Origin: [Clostridium] symbiosum
Lineage (GTDB): Bacteria > Bacillota > Clostridia > Lachnospirales > Lachnospiraceae
Assembly (NCBI GenBank): GCA_036419695.1
Contig: CP143946.1
Coordinates: 952,001 to 1,016,000 of the forward strand
Reading direction: 5' to 3'
Length of the DNA: 64,000 nucleotides
Within the stretch, counting starts at the first letter, position 1. Each line of letters starts with the position of its first letter. Shown piece after piece: positions 49,731-58,227 of this stretch. The notes under the pieces were generated by a model that was not told the origin of the DNA, searched no databases, and worked only from the letters and a program-made list of their open reading frames with translations. A program made the translations under genes and the position numbers.

Positions 49731-50714
49731 ATGGCAGAAGATTTATTGAAGGTCAGTGATTTGACCATATATTACGAAACGGATGAGAACGTTGTAAAGG
49801 CGGTCAATCGTGTTTCGTTCAGTCTGAAAAAGGGTGAGACGCTGGGACTGGTAGGTGAGACCGGAGCCGGAAAGACGACGACGGCCCTGGGAATTATGGG
49901 GCTGATTCCGGATCCTCCCGGAAGAATTGTAAGCGGGGAAATTGAGTTTGAGGGAGAAAATCTTCTGAAGAAGTCATCCAGGGAAATGAGGAAAATCAGA
50001 GGCCATAAGATCTCGATGATTTTCCAGGACCCGATGACGGCGCTGAACCCGGTGCTTACGGTCGGAGACCAGATTACCGAGGTGATCCGCCTGCACGAAA
50101 AGATTTCACCGGAGCAGGCCCAGAAAAAGGCAATGGATATGCTGGAACTGGTAGGAATCAGAGCTGACCGTTTTGCCGAATATCCGCATCAGTTTTCGGG
50201 CGGCATGAAACAGAGGGTGGTGATAGCCATTGCGCTGGCCTGCAATCCGGAGCTTTTAGTGGCCGATGAGCCGACGACGGCTCTGGATGTGACGATCCAG
50301 GCGCAGGTGCTGGAACTGATGACCAGGTTAAAACAGCAGTTTGACACGTCCATGATTCTGATCACCCACGATCTGGGCGTTGTAGCGGAAGTGTGCGACA
50401 GAGTGGCGATTATGTATGCGGGAGAAATCGTCGAGTGCGGGACTCTCCGGCAGATTTACCGAAATACTAAACATCCCTATACCAGGGGGCTTTTTAACTC
50501 GCTTCCCAATCTGAAAGACAAGGTGAAGCGGCTGAAACCAATCAAGGGCCTGATGCCGGATCCGTCGAATCTTCCGGCCGGATGCAGTTTTGCAGACCGC
50601 TGCGATATGAAGACGGATGCATGTGAGCAGTCCGATCCCGGAATATGTGAAGTAGAGCCGGGCCATTTTGTAAAATGCAGGCTGTACCTGGAGGGAAAGG
50701 AGGCCGGCTTTTGA
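49731..50714 (+). CDS. ABC transporter ATPase, DppD type
   Basis: It has Walker A GETGAGKTT, signature FSGGMKQRV, Walker B LLVADEPTTALD and the oligopeptide C-terminal cysteine segment (CSFADRCDMKTDAC) that binds an iron-sulfur cluster in relatives. At 327 residues it is full length. Its stop overlaps the next start (TGATG). Confidence 0.93.
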   Translation: MAEDLLKVSDLTIYYETDENVVKAVNRVSFSLKKGETLGLVGETGAGKTTTALGIMGLIPDPPGRIVSGEIEFEGENLLKKSSREMRKIRGHKISMIFQDPMTALNPVLTVGDQITEVIRLHEKISPEQAQKKAMDMLELVGIRADRFAEYPHQFSGGMKQRVVIAIALACNPELLVADEPTTALDVTIQAQVLELMTRLKQQFDTSMILITHDLGVVAEVCDRVAIMYAGEIVECGTLRQIYRNTKHPYTRGLFNSLPNLKDKVKRLKPIKGLMPDPSNLPAGCSFADRCDMKTDACEQSDPGICEVEPGHFVKCRLYLEGKEAGF

Positions 50715-51664
50715 TGGATGTGCTGCTGGAAGTAAGAGAACTTAAAAAGTATTTTAAAACACCGAAGGGGATGCTGCACGCAGTGGACGGAATCAGCTTC
50801 CGCCTGGAACGGGGGCAGACGTTGGGCGTCGTTGGGGAGAGCGGATGCGGTAAATCCACGCTTGGAAGAACCATCCTTCATCTGCTGGATAATACCGGCG
50901 GACAGATTTTCTTCAATGGAAATGATATCACCAATATTACAAAGAAACAGTTTAAAGATCTGCGCCGGAATATGCAGATTGTGTTCCAGGATCCCTTTTC
51001 ATCCCTCAATCCCAGGATGACGGTCAGCCGGATTATCTCCGAACCGCTGACCATCTACAAGACGTTTCCGACAAAAGAGGAGACGGACAGGAAGGTGGAG
51101 GAGCTGATGGACATCGTCGGCCTTTCCAGACGGCTTGCGGATTCCTATCCCCATGAGCTGGATGGAGGGCGCCGCCAGAGAATCGGAATTGCCAGGGCGC
51201 TGGCCCTCAACCCGGAATTCATTGTCTGTGATGAACCCGTTTCCTCGCTGGATGTTTCGATTCAGGCACAGATCCTGAACCTGATGCAGGATTTGCAGGA
51301 GGAACGGAAACTGACATACCTCTTTATCACCCACGATTTGTCGGTAGTGAAACATATTTCAAACCACATTCTGGTGATGTATCTGGGAAATATGGTGGAG
51401 TATGCCGACACGGATGAACTCTTCGAGCGGCAGATGCACCCGTATACAAAGGCGCTTCTGGCGGCGGTTCCCATCCCCGATGTGGATGCGAAGAACGAGC
51501 GTGTGCTGCTGAAGGGGGAGATTTCCTCGCCCATTGATCCGCGTCCCGGGTGCCGGTTTGCGCCCAGATGCGAGTTTACGGATGAAAGATGCTTTTGCGA
51601 GACGCCAAAGATGCAGGAGCCGGTTCCAGGCCATTATGTGCTCTGCCACAGGCCGCTTGTGTAG
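50714..51664 (+). CDS. ABC transporter ATPase, DppF type
   Basis: The start at ATG 50714 overlaps the previous stop by one base; a longer frame inside the upstream gene is rejected. Walker A GESGCGKST and Walker B FIVCDEPVSSLD are intact, but the signature reads LDGGRRQRI in place of the usual LSGG, seen in some DppF subunits. A C-terminal CRFAPRCEFTDERCFC segment is present. It is the last gene of the sigma-54 operon, closed by a terminator. Confidence 0.93.
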   Translation: MDVLLEVRELKKYFKTPKGMLHAVDGISFRLERGQTLGVVGESGCGKSTLGRTILHLLDNTGGQIFFNGNDITNITKKQFKDLRRNMQIVFQDPFSSLNPRMTVSRIISEPLTIYKTFPTKEETDRKVEELMDIVGLSRRLADSYPHELDGGRRQRIGIARALALNPEFIVCDEPVSSLDVSIQAQILNLMQDLQEERKLTYLFITHDLSVVKHISNHILVMYLGNMVEYADTDELFERQMHPYTKALLAAVPIPDVDAKNERVLLKGEISSPIDPRPGCRFAPRCEFTDERCFCETPKMQEPVPGHYVLCHRPLV

Positions 51665-51706
51665 AAACTGTGTTATGGAACCATATAATATTTGTTTACA
51701 GAACGA

Positions 51707-51749
51707 CCGCTGTACCGGTAAAAGCAATTGACCGGGCAGCGGCTTTTTT
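51707..51749 (+). terminator. Terminator of the ABC operon
   Basis: CCGCTGTACCGG (51707-51718) pairs with CCGGGCAGCGG (51732-51742), and six T follow. Confidence 0.85.
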
Positions 51750-51844
51750 GTTGGGTGGCATACTGTCCGGGGAGCCAATTTGTGAGTGAAGCACAAGTGC
51801 AGTGTAATAGTGTGATTCGCAGTGGAAAATGCGGTACCGGCTTC

Positions 51845-51921
51845 TTGACAGATTTCGGTAAAAATGATAAAATAAATATTATCATTTTTACTAATTTAAA
51901 ATAAATTTTAATATTTATTTT
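51845..51921 (+). promoter_or_regulatory. Promoter overlapped by AT-rich palindromic operators
   Basis: TTGACA (51845-51850), 17 bases, TAAAAT (51868-51873). The -10 lies inside AAAATGATAA-N8-TTATCATTTT (51861-51888), a perfect 10-bp inverted repeat, and AAAATAAA/TTTATTTT (51898-51921) follows. This suits repression of the threonine-dehydratase unit, possibly by its own RpiR-type gene. Confidence 0.7.
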
Positions 51922-51941
51922 GTATTTTCGAATAACAATAT

Positions 51942-52021
51942 TATATCAATCAAGCAGAAACTATGTCAATCAAGCAGAAACTATGTCAATTAAGCAGAAA
52001 CTATATCAATCAAACAGCAAT
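51942..52021 (+). repeat. Four tandem 20-bp repeats in the leader of the dehydratase gene
   Basis: TATRTCAATCAAGCAGAAAC-type units follow one another at 51942, 51962, 51982 and 52002, the last with three changes. They end just before the ribosome site (AAAGGAG at 52023). They could be regulator sites or simple slippage repeats. Confidence 0.75.
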
Positions 52022-52038
52022 GAAAGGAGTTAAATACC

Positions 52039-53001
52039 ATGTTTGGAATCGAAGAAATCCAGGCGGCGAGGGAGCGTCTTGCTCCCTATATTTACCAAAC
52101 GCCGGTGATTCATCTGCAGAATCTGGATGAAACACTGGGATGCCAGGTATATATCAAGCCGGAGTGCATGCAGCGCACGAACTCATTCAAAATCAGGGGC
52201 GCCCTGAATAAGATGCTGGCGCTGCCGAAGGAGGAGCTTAAAAACGGAGTGGTAGCCGCATCCTCGGGAAACCACGGTAAGGGGGTGGCGTTTGCGGCAA
52301 AACTTCTTGGAGTGAAGGCAACCATCGTCATACCGGACAATGCGCCGCAGGTGAAGGTTGACGGAATCAGGAATCTGGGGGCCGAGGTGGTCCAGTGCAA
52401 ACTGAGCGAACGCCATGTCATCGCCGGACAGCTCAGCGAAAAGTACGGTTATACGATCATCCATCCCTATGATGATTACCAGATTATTGCAGGCCAGGGA
52501 ACCCTGGGACTTGAGATTGCCGAGCAGCTTCCCGACACCGGTTACGTGGTGGTGCCAATCGGAGGCGGAGGCCTGATTGGGGGCGTGAGCACCGCGGTTA
52601 AGTCAACGATTCCGGGAGCCAAAGTAATCGGCGCAGAGCCTGCCGTCCTCCGCAGATATGCGAAAAGCGTGGAAGCGGGAGAGCGGGTAAACCTGGAAGA
52701 GCAGAAATCGGTTGCCGATGCGCTGCTGACCCAGAAACCGGGTGAGAGGAATTATCCGATTGTCACTGCCAATGTAGAGGGGTTTGTGGGAGTAAAAGAC
52801 GAGTTCATGTTAAAGGCGATGAAGCTTCTCCTCATGGAAGGGAAAATTCTGGCCGAGCCGTCCTCCTGTATTGGAATTGGCGCGGCACTCCAGGGAGAAC
52901 TAAAAAAATGGGATGTGAAAGAGTCGGACAAGGTCTGCTTTGTTGTTTCCGGCGGCAATGTCGGCCTGGATCAGATAGAGAAGCTTGAATCAATCTGCTG
53001 A
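52039..53001 (+). CDS. Threonine/serine dehydratase (TdcB/IlvA-like, catabolic short form)
   Basis: A fold type II PLP enzyme of 320 residues with Lys51 in NSFKIRGALNK, the SSGNHGKGVA phosphate-adjacent motif, and GGGGLIGG. It lacks the C-terminal ACT regulatory domain of biosynthetic IlvA. It deaminates threonine or serine through a reactive enamine. RidA, encoded next, clears this intermediate. Confidence 0.9.
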   Translation: MFGIEEIQAARERLAPYIYQTPVIHLQNLDETLGCQVYIKPECMQRTNSFKIRGALNKMLALPKEELKNGVVAASSGNHGKGVAFAAKLLGVKATIVIPDNAPQVKVDGIRNLGAEVVQCKLSERHVIAGQLSEKYGYTIIHPYDDYQIIAGQGTLGLEIAEQLPDTGYVVVPIGGGGLIGGVSTAVKSTIPGAKVIGAEPAVLRRYAKSVEAGERVNLEEQKSVADALLTQKPGERNYPIVTANVEGFVGVKDEFMLKAMKLLLMEGKILAEPSSCIGIGAALQGELKKWDVKESDKVCFVVSGGNVGLDQIEKLESIC

Positions 53002-53028
53002 GTACTTATAAGAAGGAGGAAAATCAAA

Positions 53029-53406
53029 ATGAAACAGGTATTTAATGAAAACAGCCCATCGGGACACTACACACCGGGAATGATCAGTAACGGAACACTT
53101 TACATATCGGGTCAGACATCCGCCGATCCGGCGACGGGACTTCCGGCGGAAGGCGGTATCGAGGCAGAGACAAGGATGGCGCTCGAAAAGATGGAGAGCG
53201 TGCTGAATGCGGCCGGATGTACAAAAGAAGACGTGGTAATGTGCCGTATTTATGTCAGTTCCATGGATTACTGGGGTGACGTAAACAAGGTTTACGGTGA
53301 ATTTTTCGGAGCGCACAAACCGGCCAGAATTGTGCTTCCGGTTGGAAGACTGAACAAAGGCTGCCTTCTGGAACTGGAGGCTACCGCAGAAGTGAAGACG
53401 GAGTAG
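53029..53406 (+). CDS. ridA: RidA-family enamine/imine deaminase
   Basis: This 125-residue protein has TPGMISNGTLYISGQTSADP and the C-terminal NKGCLLELEATAEV block. The catalytic arginine of RidA corresponds to the KPARIVLPVG Arg. It hydrolyses 2-aminoacrylate-type intermediates released by the preceding dehydratase and by the D-cysteine desulfhydrase-like enzyme. Confidence 0.9.
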   Translation: MKQVFNENSPSGHYTPGMISNGTLYISGQTSADPATGLPAEGGIEAETRMALEKMESVLNAAGCTKEDVVMCRIYVSSMDYWGDVNKVYGEFFGAHKPARIVLPVGRLNKGCLLELEATAEVKTE

Positions 53407-53410
53407 AGCG

Positions 53411-54259
53411 GTGCAGCTTGAAGAAATTGCCGGGACGGTAAAACTGTCCAAAAAAGAACAGCTTGTTTTTGATTATCTTCTGGCCCACAGGAATGAGGCG
53501 GCTGTCATGACATCCATGGAGCTGGCCGCTGCGTCGGGGGTGGGGGACACCTCGGTAATCCGTCTGGCTAAAACACTGGGATTTGAGAATTTCAGGAGTT
53601 TCCGCCGTTTCCTTCAGGAGGACGCCCTGACGGTAAAACAGGCCATCAGCCGTTCCAGACTTCCGTATGAGAAGATTAAGAACGCCGACCGTCTCACGCC
53701 GGAGGAGATTCCCGACGCGGTCAGGAGGCAGCACGCCAGCCGGGCCGCCTGCGATCAGGTGGAGAACGGGAATGAAAAGTATTTGAAAATCGCCGGTATG
53801 CTTTTAAAAGCGGAGAAGAAATATATTGCCGGATTCAGAAATACGGCCGGTCTTGCCGATTACTTTACAACGGTCCTGTCCCATATTCTGAAAGATGTCA
53901 GAAACGTCAACCGGAGGGACGGATTTGAAGATGAGGCAATGGATATGGGGGAGAAAGACGTCCTGATCCTGTTCAGCCTCCCGCGCTATTCGGGCCATGC
54001 CCTGACGGTAGCGGAGATGGCGCACAGAGCGGGCTGTCCGGTGATCGTATTTACGGACAGCGTGACGTCCCCGGTGGCGGAGAATGCCGAAGTTACGGTC
54101 GTAAACCAGGTGGATTCGTTCAGCTTCGCCAACTCCATATCCTCACTGGCGCTTTCGATGGAAATCATCGTGACGCTGACGGGGAAGATGAGTGGGGAAG
54201 AAGGCCGGAAGCGGCTGGAAAAACTGGATGAATATATGACAAAGACGGGATTGTATTAA
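53411..54259 (+). CDS. MurR/RpiR-family transcriptional regulator
   Basis: The GTG start at 53411 lies 4 bases after ridA. An N-terminal helix-turn-helix (MTSMELAAASGVGDTSVIRLAKTLGFENF) is followed by a SIS domain (YIAGFRNTAGLADY, DVLILFSLPRYSGHALTVAEMA). It is cotranscribed with the dehydratase and ridA and may bind the palindrome upstream of the operon. The effector is unknown. Confidence 0.88.
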   Translation: MQLEEIAGTVKLSKKEQLVFDYLLAHRNEAAVMTSMELAAASGVGDTSVIRLAKTLGFENFRSFRRFLQEDALTVKQAISRSRLPYEKIKNADRLTPEEIPDAVRRQHASRAACDQVENGNEKYLKIAGMLLKAEKKYIAGFRNTAGLADYFTTVLSHILKDVRNVNRRDGFEDEAMDMGEKDVLILFSLPRYSGHALTVAEMAHRAGCPVIVFTDSVTSPVAENAEVTVVNQVDSFSFANSISSLALSMEIIVTLTGKMSGEEGRKRLEKLDEYMTKTGLY

Positions 54260-54280
54260 AAATCCGCAGTGGAAAAAAAC

Positions 54281-54322
54281 ATAACAAAAAGGACTGCATG
54301 CAATGGCAGTCCTTTTTGTTAT
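54281..54322. terminator. Bidirectional terminator
   Basis: ATAACAAAAAGGACTGC (54281-54297) pairs with GCAGTCCTTTTTGTTAT (54306-54322) and overlaps the last base of the minus-strand lipoprotein gene. Confidence 0.9.
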
Positions 54323-54747
54323 TATTTCGCCTTCTCAATATTTGTAACTACACAGTCACTGTCATGGTCGGCCGGATCTCCGCCTTCATAGGAGACAGTA
54401 ATTCTATCACCTTCCTTGAAACCGGCCAGGGTACTTTCATCATCGATGTTGAATGCATAGGCTTCTTTGTCTTCATCGGAAATGATAAGGAACATAAAAC
54501 CTTTATTTTCTTCCAGCGTACCGGTCATCTGTCCGCTTTCTTTGGAATCGGATGAGGTGGTCGTATCATCCGTTTCATTTTCCTCAACCGCTTCCGTTTC
54601 TTCATTAGCCGTAGATGCGGCTGCCGTTTCGGCAGACGTGGTTACCGGCGGCTTAGAAATTTCGTTTTTTTTACCCCCACATGCGGTTGCGGTTGCCATA
54701 ACGGCAACGGCCAGTAGGGATAAAATAATTAATTTACTTTTCTTCAT
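54322..54747 (-). CDS. Small lipoprotein, function unknown
   Basis: A 141-residue protein has a signal peptide with lipobox TATAC (Cys23), a Thr/Glu-rich linker (residues 28-70) and a C-terminal beta-barrel-like domain (MTGTLEENKGFMFLIISDED, DRITVSYEGG). The last part recalls small OB-like domains found in Lachnospiraceae lipoproteins. Ribosome site GAGGAGGAAA precedes the ATG. Confidence 0.75.
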   Translation of the reverse strand: MKKSKLIILSLLAVAVMATATACGGKKNEISKPPVTTSAETAAASTANEETEAVEENETDDTTTSSDSKESGQMTGTLEENKGFMFLIISDEDKEAYAFNIDDESTLAGFKEGDRITVSYEGGDPADHDSDCVVTNIEKAK

Positions 54748-54839
54748 AGATAATTTCCTCCTCTTGTGTTATTCAGAGATTAGACGGGCGGGGAGGGGAA
54801 AAAGTTTCAGGGAAAAAAATTAATTGAGATGTGAAGACG

Positions 54840-55118
54840 CCTCTGGAAGACGGCGGACGGGGGAGTGGGAGGGTGGTTATGAGTCTTCAGTCCCGGTTGT
54901 AGGGTGTGGTGAGGGGGAATCCAGGAGAAAAAATTCCTACGGGGACTCGCTCCCGCTTGTGGACTGCGCAGCGGATGCTAGCTTCGTGAGAAACCTCAGC
55001 AAGCACCGGCGGATTCCAAGGTCCCCTTCGGAAAGTTTTCTCCTTCCTTCCCCGGGCAGGTGGTTGGCGGGACTGAAGACTCAGGGAAGGTGATTGCCCC
55101 GTCCGCCGGCTTCAGGGG
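54840..55118. repeat. Large imperfect inverted repeat (about 280 bp), no recognisable gene
   Basis: The outer arms at 54840-54862 and 55097-55118 match over about 20 of 23 bases. The next arms are GAGTCTTCAGTCCCG (54881-54895) and its exact complement at 55068-55082. Weaker matches (TCCTAC-GGGGAC with GTCCCC-TTCGGA) continue towards a centre near 54980-54992. The arrangement implies an inverted duplication or one very long RNA hairpin. Short open frames here are not convincing genes. Confidence 0.65.
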
Positions 55119-55334
55119 CTGATTGTCTCTTTCGCCAAGTGCGGCGGTGGTATTGTTGTGGCTCCGATTATCAGACAGATTCCTCATGATGGTTTCTTTG
55201 TTGAGTATGACGACGAACGCTCCGGTTCTTTTGAGCCATAACGATATTAAGAGAAGATACTTGGAGGCGAAAGCTGTTGTAGGTGACAACATTGCCTTGT
55301 CTCCGCATTCGCGAACTTTTCACTGCCACTCAAT

Positions 55335-55401
55335 AAAAAAGTGCCCTGACGGCAAACCACAGCAGGAATGACTGTGATTTACCGACGGGGTACCTTTTTT
55401 T
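55335..55401. terminator. Long bidirectional terminator
   Basis: An A run and GTGCCC pair with GGGGTAC and a T run. The inner stem is CGGCAAACCACAG with CTGTGATTTACCG (GU pairs allowed). It ends the minus-strand acetyltransferase gene. Confidence 0.8.
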
Positions 55402-55416
55402 AATGCTCTTTTAATT

Positions 55417-56067
55417 CTACAGGTTCTTATATACTTCTTCTAAAACTGCAATATCGCCGCTTTTCACAGCAGGCAGGAGCTGTTTTATCTGCTCATAGGG
55501 CAAATCCCACCATCTGAGTTCTTCCAATTTCAATATCGTATCCTGGCCATAGCGCTTCCTGATTGGCTTTGCAGGCAGCCCTCCTACAATGGTATACGGC
55601 TCGACATCCTTTGTGACAACGGCCCTGGTTCCGATAATCGCTCCGTTGCCGATACGGACGCCGGACATGATCACGGCCTCGTATCCAATCCAGACGTCAT
55701 TGCCGATTATAATATCACCTTTATTATCCCAGGATGTCCGGACCTCTGAAATAGGGGTATCCCATTCTTCATAGAACAGAGGAAACGGATAGGTTGAAAG
55801 GGAAGCCATCGTATGATTGGCGCTCGTAAAAATGAATTTGGCTCCGCAGGCAATGGAACAAAATTTTCCGATTATCAGGCGATCCTGATTAATGGGATAG
55901 TGATAGAGTACGTTATTCTTTTCAAAATCAACCGGGTCATTTACAAAATCATTGTACATCGTATATGCGCCGACCGATATGCCAGGTTTATTGACAACAG
56001 CGTCTAAATAAACGGTCTGCCTGTCACCTGAGCGTGGATATATTTTCTTTGCCGGAATAGACATCAT
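55417..56067 (-). CDS. Vat/CatB-like xenobiotic O-acetyltransferase (hexapeptide repeat)
   Basis: This 216-residue left-handed beta-helix enzyme has IGKFCSIACGAKFIFTSANHTM, with the catalytic His in SANH. Further hexapeptides are IIGNDVWIGYEAVIMSGVRI and GNGAIIGTRAVVTKDVEPY, followed by the VGGLPAKPIRKRY C-terminal block. This group acetylates streptogramin A (Vat) or chloramphenicol (CatB). Drug specificity cannot be told by eye; many chromosomal members are uncharacterised. Confidence 0.82.
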   Translation of the reverse strand: MMSIPAKKIYPRSGDRQTVYLDAVVNKPGISVGAYTMYNDFVNDPVDFEKNNVLYHYPINQDRLIIGKFCSIACGAKFIFTSANHTMASLSTYPFPLFYEEWDTPISEVRTSWDNKGDIIIGNDVWIGYEAVIMSGVRIGNGAIIGTRAVVTKDVEPYTIVGGLPAKPIRKRYGQDTILKLEELRWWDLPYEQIKQLLPAVKSGDIAVLEEVYKNL

Positions 56068-56193
56068 TCATCCTCCTGAATCTGATTATTGTGTTTACGG
56101 GTGCTATTCCGGCAGCTGCAATGCATCGTTTCACCTGTGTATCACCGACCTTTTCCATATGATTCAGTTCATATTATTCTGGTAATATTATAC

Positions 56194-56248
56194 CATATTC
56201 ACTTCGTGAATACGGTGTCTCCGACGGAATTCAGCGCCCGATTTTCTG
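56194..56248 (-). repeat. Interspersed repeat forming the 3' end of the kinase gene
   Basis: On the minus strand this 55-base unit matches 8521-8574 at about 50 positions, including GTTCCGTCGGAGACAC-like and GTATTCACGAAGTGAATATG blocks. The stop codon of the pyridoxamine kinase gene and its last about 15 codons lie within it. Confidence 0.75.
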
Positions 56249-57086
56249 CCCTGATATGTTCTTCTAACATCGCACACAGCTTTGGAATCTGGGATTCAAA
56301 TTCTACGGCGTACCAGCGGGCATTCTCAGCGGTGCTGGTGGCTTCAATACACGTAACGACAAAATCAGCCGCCAGGGAGAGGGCGCTTCCAAGGCTCAGG
56401 CCGCGCATCAGTCCCCCGAGAACCGTGGAGGAATATAAATCACCGGTGCCGTGATAGCTCTGCGGGCAGTGACGGGTGAAATAGGAGAAGGAGCTGCCGC
56501 CCTGATCAAGGTATACGACTCCCAGTTTCCCCTCCTCGAAGCTGACTCCGGTCAGGACCGCGGTTTTGCAGCCCAGAGCCAGCAGTTTCTCCAGGAGTTC
56601 CCGGATATAAGCTTCGTCGTAAGAGGTTTTATAAGGCATGCCGGTAAGCAGGCAGGCCTCTGTTATGTTCGGCATAATTACGTCCGCTTTGGCGCAGACC
56701 TTTGCCATTTCCGCCGGAAAGCCGCTGTCAAAGGCCGGATAGAGCAGACCATTGTCGGCCATGGCCGGATCGACCAGTACGAGGTTTCCGGGAGTGGTAA
56801 AACGGTCAAAAAAGTCACATACCTGGGCACTCTGTTCGGCTGAGGCAAGATAGCCCGTGTAGATGGCGTCGAAAGTAATTTCTTCCCGTTCCCATGCATC
56901 TGCGATAGGAGCGATCTGATCCGATAAATCCTTGCATGTAAATGTATGGAACATTGTATGGGTGGATAAAACCGCAGTTGGCAGTATTCCGCATTCCACA
57001 CCCATGGCCGATATAACCGGCAGGGCCACCGTGATGGAACAGCGTCCGACACAGGATATATCCTGAAGAGTAACGATTCTTTTCAT
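56199..57086 (-). CDS. pdxY: Pyridoxamine/pyridoxal kinase (PdxY/PdxK group)
   Basis: ATG at 57086 follows AGGAGG; a 60-codon upstream extension is rejected. Family blocks: VTLQDISCVGRCSITVALPV, DPAMADNG, PNITEACLLTG, YHGTGDLYSSTVLGGLM (active-site Asp). It phosphorylates vitamin B6 vitamers, useful beside the many PLP enzymes here. The final residues NRALNSVGDTVFTK come from an interspersed repeat. Confidence 0.9.
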   Translation of the reverse strand: MKRIVTLQDISCVGRCSITVALPVISAMGVECGILPTAVLSTHTMFHTFTCKDLSDQIAPIADAWEREEITFDAIYTGYLASAEQSAQVCDFFDRFTTPGNLVLVDPAMADNGLLYPAFDSGFPAEMAKVCAKADVIMPNITEACLLTGMPYKTSYDEAYIRELLEKLLALGCKTAVLTGVSFEEGKLGVVYLDQGGSSFSYFTRHCPQSYHGTGDLYSSTVLGGLMRGLSLGSALSLAADFVVTCIEATSTAENARWYAVEFESQIPKLCAMLEEHIRAENRALNSVGDTVFTK

Positions 57087-57205
57087 TGGCTGACCTCCTG
57101 ATTTTATTCTTTTTTCTTTGATGCTCTTAAACGCACTATAACAAAAACTGGACTGATTTAGAATAACCAGAATTGTGAAAAATAATCGGGTCAGTTTTTG
57201 GCTTG

Positions 57206-57232
57206 TCATATTTTCCCCGCCTGCACATATAT
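57206..57232 (+). promoter_or_regulatory. Probable sigma-E sporulation promoter of spoIIIA
   Basis: TCATATTT (57206-57213) and CATATATT (57225-57232) resemble the sigma-E -35 and -10 elements, 24 bases before the spoIIIAA start. Expression in the mother cell is expected for this operon. Confidence 0.55.
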
Positions 57233-57255
57233 TGAGGTAAAAGGAGGCGGACAGG

Positions 57256-58227
57256 ATGGAGAGCAAAGACAGGCTGTTTCAGATTTTTTCAAAAAAACTC
57301 AGGGGAGTGCTGGGAACGCTTAATGTGGAGCCGGAGGGTATAGAGGAAATCCGCATGCGGATCGGCGCTCCGCTTTTTATCATTTACAGGAACAACGAAT
57401 ATACGGTAGATGAGGCGGGGAGACTTGGCGGACTTTCAGGGAGCGGGGAAAAAGAGGATAGTAAAGGCTGCTTTTACGTGTCTAAGGAAGATGTGGAGGA
57501 AACACTCCAATGTGCGGTCCGTTATTCCCTGTATGCGTATGAGGAGGAGCTGAAACAGGGATTTATCACGGTGTCCGGAGGCCACAGAATCGGGGTGGCG
57601 GGCCGGGTGATCCTGGAAAAGGGCAGCGTGAAAACCATACAGCCCGTCACGTTCCTGAATATCCGTTTTTCCCATCAGGTTAAGGGGTGTGCGGATCATG
57701 TACTTTCGTATCTTTATGACCGGACGAACGGAGACTTTTTACATACCCTGCTTATCTCTCCTCCCAGGTGTGGGAAAACGACGCTGCTGCGCGATATCGT
57801 CCGCCAGATTTCCAATGGGAAAAACGGCAAGACAGTGGGAGTGGTCGACGAGAGGTCGGAGATTGGGGCCTGTTTTCAGGGCATTCCCCAGAATGATGTG
57901 GGACAGCGCACGGATATCCTGGACTGTTGTCCGAAGGCGGCGGGGATGATGATGTTAATCCGGTCCATGGCTCCCGACGTGGTGGCGGTGGACGAGATTG
58001 GAGGAGAGCAGGACCTGGAGGCCATGCGTTATGTGATGAACTGCGGCTGCCGGATTCTTGCCACAATCCATGGAACATCGATGGAGGATATCAGGAAAAA
58101 ACCGGGACTCAGCCGGTTTATTGAGGAGTCGGTCTTTGACCGGTATGTAATTCTGGGGAACCGAAACGGACCGGGAACAATCCGGGAAATCTGCGATGGA
58201 AACGGGAGGAATCTTTTATGTGGATGA
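57256..58227 (+). CDS. spoIIIAA: Stage III sporulation protein AA (ATPase of the feeding-tube complex)
   Basis: A 323-residue secretion-type ATPase with Walker A SPPRCGKTTLLRD, Walker B PDVVAVDEIGG and an HGTSMEDI segment. It powers the SpoIIIA-SpoIIQ channel between mother cell and forespore. Ribosome site AAAGGAGG. It overlaps spoIIIAB by 10 bases. Confidence 0.96.
   Translation: MESKDRLFQIFSKKLRGVLGTLNVEPEGIEEIRMRIGAPLFIIYRNNEYTVDEAGRLGGLSGSGEKEDSKGCFYVSKEDVEETLQCAVRYSLYAYEEELKQGFITVSGGHRIGVAGRVILEKGSVKTIQPVTFLNIRFSHQVKGCADHVLSYLYDRTNGDFLHTLLISPPRCGKTTLLRDIVRQISNGKNGKTVGVVDERSEIGACFQGIPQNDVGQRTDILDCCPKAAGMMMLIRSMAPDVVAVDEIGGEQDLEAMRYVMNCGCRILATIHGTSMEDIRKKPGLSRFIEESVFDRYVILGNRNGPGTIREICDGNGRNLLCG

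Noticed and set aside
51942..52021. Four 20-bp repeats considered as a CRISPR array
   Set aside because: The units are directly adjacent with no spacers, and no cas genes are present.
54824..55371. Short plus- and minus-strand open frames in the inverted-repeat gap
   Set aside because: No ribosome sites, unlikely compositions, and they overlap the palindromic arms.
57087..57266. 60-codon N-terminal extension of pyridoxamine kinase
   Set aside because: It crosses the divergent promoter region. ATG 57086 has AGGAGG and matches family starts.
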